A DNA stretch of 64,000 nucleotides from positions 3,100,001 to 3,164,000 of the forward strand of contig CBDDKO010000002.1 in assembly GCA_965230275.1 (NCBI GenBank). Reading direction: 5' to 3'. Origin of the DNA: JAJRRS01 sp965230275. Its GTDB lineage: Bacteria > Planctomycetota > Phycisphaerae > Phycisphaerales > Phycisphaeraceae. Under the pieces are notes generated by a model. That model saw only the letters and a list, made by a program, of their open reading frames with translations. It had not been told where the DNA came from and did no database searches. Every line of letters begins with the position of its first letter. Position 1 is the first letter of the stretch. This document shows positions 60,625 through 64,000 of the stretch, in pieces. The translations under genes were made by a program, and so were the position numbers.

Positions 60625-61857
60625 ATGGGCGCATCCGCTGAATCGTATCGAGGCTGTAACACACCGGTGAAAGACCCGCCGGACGTGTTGGTGTCACGCT
60701 TGGCAGAGCAGTTAAGCACGGTGCAGACCGAATCGGTTCCGTCGGCTGACGTGGTGGGCCGTGTGCTGGCTCAACCGATCCTTGCCGACCGCGATAACCC
60801 GCCGGTCGATGTGTCCGCGATGGATGGGTACGCGGTCCGTCTTGCGGACACCGAGCAGACTTCGCTTCCTGTGTCCGGCGAAGTGATGATGGGTGAATCG
60901 CCCGTTGCGTTACCGCCCGGCTCTGCGATGCGCGTCTTCACCGGCGGGGCCGTGCCCGATGGTGCCGAGCTGGTGGTCCGCCGTGAGTTCACAGATGAGT
61001 CTTCCGATTATGTCAGTTTTCACCAGGGATCGGCCGACCTGATGCAAGGCGTTCATATCCGCCATCGCGGGGAGAACGTAAAAGCAGGTGAAGTCGTCGT
61101 CGACACCGGCCGCCTGATGACCGCGTCACAGGTGTCTAGCCTGGCGGCGTTCGGCATCACCGAAGTCGAGGTCTATCAGCGGGTGCGTGTGACGGTTGTC
61201 GTCACGGGTGATGAGTTACGCCGGGTGGATCAAGATCTCCCCGAAGCCGGTATCCGCGATTCCAATGGGCCGACGCTTAGGGCGATGCTGGCTTCACACC
61301 CGTGGGTGCAGCTTGTTGAAGCTACGCACGCATCCGATGATCCCGAAGTGATCAAGCAAACATTGGGGGGGCAACTTAGCAACACGGATGTCCTGATCAC
61401 GACCGGCGGGGTATCGATGGGCGATCACGATTATGTGCCACGTGTGTTCAAAGACCTCGGATGCGAGGTCGCATTCCATGGCCTGGCGGTCCGTCCGGGT
61501 CGGCCGATGCTCGGCGCGGTGGGGCCCGACGGCCAGTTGGTGATGGGCCTGCCCGGGAATCCGGTGTCGGCCGTGACGACACTGACGCGGTTCGGCCTGC
61601 CTATGATGTACAAACAAGCCGGGGGGACCGATCAGGCCATGGCGCCGACGCTGGTGCGCGTAATTAACCCGGACAAAGCGACACTAGGCCTGGATTGGTT
61701 CCGCCCCGTTTCACTCACGGGTCCGGGCGAAGCACAGTTGCAGCCACTTAAAGGCTCGGGCGACCTTGCGGGCTTATCACGCAGCGATGGATTCGTCGAG
61801 CAAACGGCCGATCAACCCATACCGTCGGTCGCGCCGTTCTGGCGTTGGTGGCGGTAG
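60625..61857 (+). CDS. moeA: Molybdopterin molybdenumtransferase
   Basis: 410 aa, the usual length for MoeA. Conserved motifs are in order: PPVDVSAMDGYAVR (about 58-71), FTGGAVPDGAELVV, the TGDEL turn, TTGGVSMGDHDYVP (about 253-266) and GLPGNPVSA (about 308-316). The enzyme inserts molybdate into adenylated molybdopterin in the cytoplasm. The first 15 residues are not conserved, so a GTG at 60667 is an alternative start. It is followed after 15 nt by mobA, forming a molybdenum cofactor operon. Confidence 0.95.
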   Translation: MGASAESYRGCNTPVKDPPDVLVSRLAEQLSTVQTESVPSADVVGRVLAQPILADRDNPPVDVSAMDGYAVRLADTEQTSLPVSGEVMMGESPVALPPGSAMRVFTGGAVPDGAELVVRREFTDESSDYVSFHQGSADLMQGVHIRHRGENVKAGEVVVDTGRLMTASQVSSLAAFGITEVEVYQRVRVTVVVTGDELRRVDQDLPEAGIRDSNGPTLRAMLASHPWVQLVEATHASDDPEVIKQTLGGQLSNTDVLITTGGVSMGDHDYVPRVFKDLGCEVAFHGLAVRPGRPMLGAVGPDGQLVMGLPGNPVSAVTTLTRFGLPMMYKQAGGTDQAMAPTLVRVINPDKATLGLDWFRPVSLTGPGEAQLQPLKGSGDLAGLSRSDGFVEQTADQPIPSVAPFWRWWR

Positions 61858-61872
61858 TGTCTGGAGCCTGAG

Positions 61873-62487
61873 ATGGGCGTCGATCAAGTCCCTGTATACA
61901 TCCTTGCCGGCGGCCGGAGCTCGCGCTTCGGGTCCGACAAGGCGCTCGCCGAGATCGATGGCGAGTGCCTGATCAAGCGGGTTTGTAGGTTGCTGTCACC
62001 TTTTGCCTCGAGCACAACCGTCGTAGCTGACAAGCCAGACAAGTACACCGACTTTGGCCTGCGCACCATCCAAGACCTGAATCCCGGCCTCGGGCCGCTG
62101 GCGGGGTTGCAGGCCGCTTTACACGACATGCCCAAAAGTGAGCACTGGTTGCTACTCTGTTCCTGCGACGCCTATGTGATCCGTCATAATTGGATCGAGC
62201 GGCTCCTGGCACATCGTACAAAGCAGTGTCAGGCCGTGGCCTACCGTACAGATCGTTGGCAGCCGGTACCTGCGGTCTATTCACGAAGCTGTCTGCCCTC
62301 TGTCGAATCACAGATTAAACGCAACGACCTGAGCATGCAGCGATTACTGGACCGACAAGATGTCTACGAACTACAGCCCCATGATGATTGGCCGGACAAC
62401 TGGCAGATTAATACCGTGAAGGACCTGGAAAGGCTGAGGGAGTCTGGCGAAGTATCCCGGCCCAGTACAGATGGCGGCGCACCTTAA
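61873..62487 (+). CDS. mobA: Molybdenum cofactor guanylyltransferase
   Basis: 204 aa. The nucleotide-binding loop LAGGRSSRFGSDKAL lies at residues 11-25 and a GLGPLAGLQAAL segment near 75, as in MobA/IspD-type nucleotidyltransferases. The usual SCDMP metal motif is here CSCDAYV, with the key Asp kept. It attaches GMP to molybdopterin to make MGD, which implies an MGD-dependent enzyme elsewhere in the genome. Directly downstream of moeA. Confidence 0.9.
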   Translation: MGVDQVPVYILAGGRSSRFGSDKALAEIDGECLIKRVCRLLSPFASSTTVVADKPDKYTDFGLRTIQDLNPGLGPLAGLQAALHDMPKSEHWLLLCSCDAYVIRHNWIERLLAHRTKQCQAVAYRTDRWQPVPAVYSRSCLPSVESQIKRNDLSMQRLLDRQDVYELQPHDDWPDNWQINTVKDLERLRESGEVSRPSTDGGAP

Positions 62488-62556
62488 CCAATCCGAAGAT
62501 CATGGCCGGCGCGAGTGTTTAAGACAAACAATGATTGCCGTCTGCACTATAGGCAA

Positions 62557-62588
62557 TAAAAAAGGGGCAGACACGGTGGTCTGCCCCC
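62557..62588 (-). terminator. Rho-independent terminator of the sigma-GH16 gene
   Basis: On the minus strand GGGGCAGAC and GTCTGCCCC form a perfect 9-bp stem with a 6-nt loop, followed by six T and an ATT. It lies 45 nt after the stop of the GH16 fusion gene. Confidence 0.85.
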
Positions 62589-62632
62589 GGGGGAATCGGG
62601 GGCACATTCAGAGATGTGCTACAGTTCGGTAG

Positions 62633-64000
62633 TTACTTGAGTCTGTAGTAGCGGAAGTAGTCGTACCGCGCTTCGCTGTTCTCGGGCGTCTTGTCGAACC
62701 AGTTTGTCGCGATCGCAGATAGCCAGACGTTGACCTCGGTCTGCGGGTACTGGTCGGCTGGGTATTCAACGGTGTGGGTCAGCTTGTCATCGACATAAAA
62801 CTTGACCATGCCCTCGGTCCAGAGGAACGAGTATGTATGCCACTCGCTGGCTTTGTAGCCTTTGAGTCTGACGCGGTCAGCGCCGACGCGCGGCAGCCGG
62901 CCGATGGTCTTGCCGTCCTCCCAGAGGATCACGTGCTGCGATAGCTCGCCGGGCTTGCCGGGATCGATCTCGAAACCGTCGATCTCGGTGTTGGCGTCGT
63001 TATTGTCTTCGTCGGTCTTGGTGGTCGGGATATTGCCCTGGCCGTCGTCCTTGGCACGCAGGCACCAGAACGCGTGATGCCAGCCCTCGTCGATCTTGCC
63101 GTCGCCGTCGCCGTCACTGTCGACGCCGTCGCCAAGCTTGGCTCTGACTTCGTAGTAGCCGTACTTGAAGGATTCTTCCGAGACGACGCCCGCCCCGGCG
63201 TAGCGCTTGCCCTGGACCTCGCTATCCAGCTTGGTCAGATTAAGCACCAACTGGCCGTCAGCGACCGAAACATTCTCCGGCAGCTGCACGCTCTTGAGTT
63301 TCGCATCGGCGCGGTAATGCCAGTTGCCCCGGTCAAGGGCTTCGCCGTCGAACTCGTCGGACCAGGCCAGCTCGTATTGCTCCTGTGGCGGGGCGAGCTG
63401 CTTCTTGAGTACCGCGGAGGTGGTCTGCTGAACGGCGACCGCACTCGTGCCGAACAACAACAAGACCGCGGCGGTGATTTTCAGATGCATATTCATCATG
63501 GCTGTCATAGCTCCTTTAGCTATTGCGACCGATCCGGCCAGGCCCGCGGTGCCTTTACCGGATGCGATCAAGAGGGGGGTGATGCCGGCACTCAGGCCGA
63601 CGGGGGCGGCTTGGACGGCGTGCGCACCCATGTACGTACTGAGCACGGTGACCGGCAGGATGACCTGCTTGCGCGCCATATGTCGCCGCATCTTTTCAAG
63701 GGCTCGCCCGATACGACGATGCACCGTCGAAGTGCTTGTTCCCTGCTGTTTAGCGACTTGATCCAGAGTTTGATTCTCGTAGTAACGAAGCAGCACGGCC
63801 TCACGCTCTCGGCCCCCGAGCCCGTCCATCGCTACTTCCAGGTGTCCCTGCACTTCTTCCCATTCCGCGCAGGCGCCGGTTTCATCTTCGATGTGGTCCA
63901 TGGCTGACGCCTTCTTCTCGTGACGCTTACGTGCGGCCTCTCGGCGTAGCGCATCGATCGCCGCGTACCGGGTCACCGTGAACAACCAGGCCGAGATGGA
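62633..64000 (-). CDS. ECF sigma factor fused to GH16 beta-glucanase (5' end outside window)
   Basis: The frame continues past the right edge, where it still reads as sigma region 2 (SAWLFTVTRYAAIDALRR), so the N-terminus is missing. Region 4 follows (LGGREREAVLLRYYENQTLDQVAKQQGTST). After a hydrophobic stretch and a membrane helix (LKITAAVLLLFGTSAVAV, about 170-187), a complete GH16 domain occupies the last 250 residues, with the catalytic EIDGFE. The single protein thus joins a DNA-binding sigma factor in the cytoplasm to a glycosidase that should lie outside the membrane. A perfect terminator follows. Confidence 0.85.
   Translation of the reverse strand, partial: SISAWLFTVTRYAAIDALRREAARKRHEKKASAMDHIEDETGACAEWEEVQGHLEVAMDGLGGREREAVLLRYYENQTLDQVAKQQGTSTSTVHRRIGRALEKMRRHMARKQVILPVTVLSTYMGAHAVQAAPVGLSAGITPLLIASGKGTAGLAGSVAIAKGAMTAMMNMHLKITAAVLLLFGTSAVAVQQTTSAVLKKQLAPPQEQYELAWSDEFDGEALDRGNWHYRADAKLKSVQLPENVSVADGQLVLNLTKLDSEVQGKRYAGAGVVSEESFKYGYYEVRAKLGDGVDSDGDGDGKIDEGWHHAFWCLRAKDDGQGNIPTTKTDEDNNDANTEIDGFEIDPGKPGELSQHVILWEDGKTIGRLPRVGADRVRLKGYKASEWHTYSFLWTEGMVKFYVDDKLTHTVEYPADQYPQTEVNVWLSAIATNWFDKTPENSEARYDYFRYYRLK

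Noticed and set aside
1..64000. CRISPR array, rRNA operon or insertion sequence with transposase
   Set aside because: No regularly spaced direct repeats with spacers, no rRNA sequence and no DDE, Y1 or IS-type transposase frame were seen. The repeats found are dispersed or palindromic, not array-like.

Overview
The window looks like a planctomycete chromosome, most likely from the Phycisphaerae. The indicators are two PEP-CTERM proteins, a CAAX-protease-related membrane protein of the PEP-CTERM world, an ECF sigma factor fused to a GH16 glucanase, a sigma factor / VWA protein / 2,167-residue protein cluster, and the small protein / DUF2924 / large serine recombinase / HTH gene set common in that phylum. 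The taxonomic call is inference from gene content; no rRNA is present.

The window divides at a tRNA-Asn (40254-40325, minus strand). Left of the tRNA 3' end, 1 to about 40.25 kb is accessory DNA. It runs as follows. (i) 0-8.2 kb: a phage-type tail fibre cut by the window edge, a lipase-like hydrolase, a 1.3-kaa four-part glycosyltransferase/TPR protein, a lipoprotein and a small basic protein. (ii) 8.4-22.8 kb: a block with an archaeal flavour. It holds an AAA+ ATPase, a Cys- and sequon-rich secreted protein of 1,232 aa, an integrase resembling archaeal tyrosine recombinases, a zinc-ribbon protein, a tandem winged-helix regulator, a DNA methyltransferase and a HerA-like ATPase fused to a winged helix and a PD-(D/E)XK-like nuclease. 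Several of its genes carry TATA-box-like elements 26-30 nt before the start codon, without an obvious bacterial -35 or Shine-Dalgarno sequence. (iii) 22.8-25.4 kb: a STAND/NB-ARC NTPase, probably defensive. (iv) 25.6-32.3 kb: a co-directional operon with a sigma-region-4-like HTH, two small membrane proteins, a Cys-rich protein, a second ATPase, a separate winged helix, a separate nuclease, a Ser/Thr kinase with zinc ribbon and FHA domain, and a VWA protein. (v) 32.3-35.5 kb: the recombinase module. (vi) 35.5-39.8 kb: a stand-alone nuclease, a subtilisin-like protease with a partner AAA+ ATPase, and a DUF2188 protein.

Right of the tRNA, 40.3-64 kb is more ordinary chromosome: a conserved hypothetical, 1.1 kb of repeat-rich non-coding DNA, a PEP-CTERM protein, an RF-1-domain protein, the CAAX-protease relative, an RNA 2',3'-cyclic phosphodiesterase, the sigma / VWA / giant protein cluster, a class II aldolase, a porin, a decayed carboxymuconolactone decarboxylase gene, moeA, mobA, and the sigma-GH16 fusion running off the right edge.

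The strongest lead is that the same three parts (HerA/FtsK-like ATPase, winged helix, nuclease with an Asp ... Glu-Val-Glu core) occur twice: fused in one protein at 20.1-22.1 kb, and as three consecutive genes at 27.5-29.8 kb, the latter in an operon with a kinase-FHA protein and a VWA protein. All functional calls come from reading sequence and from memory of families; no database search was run.
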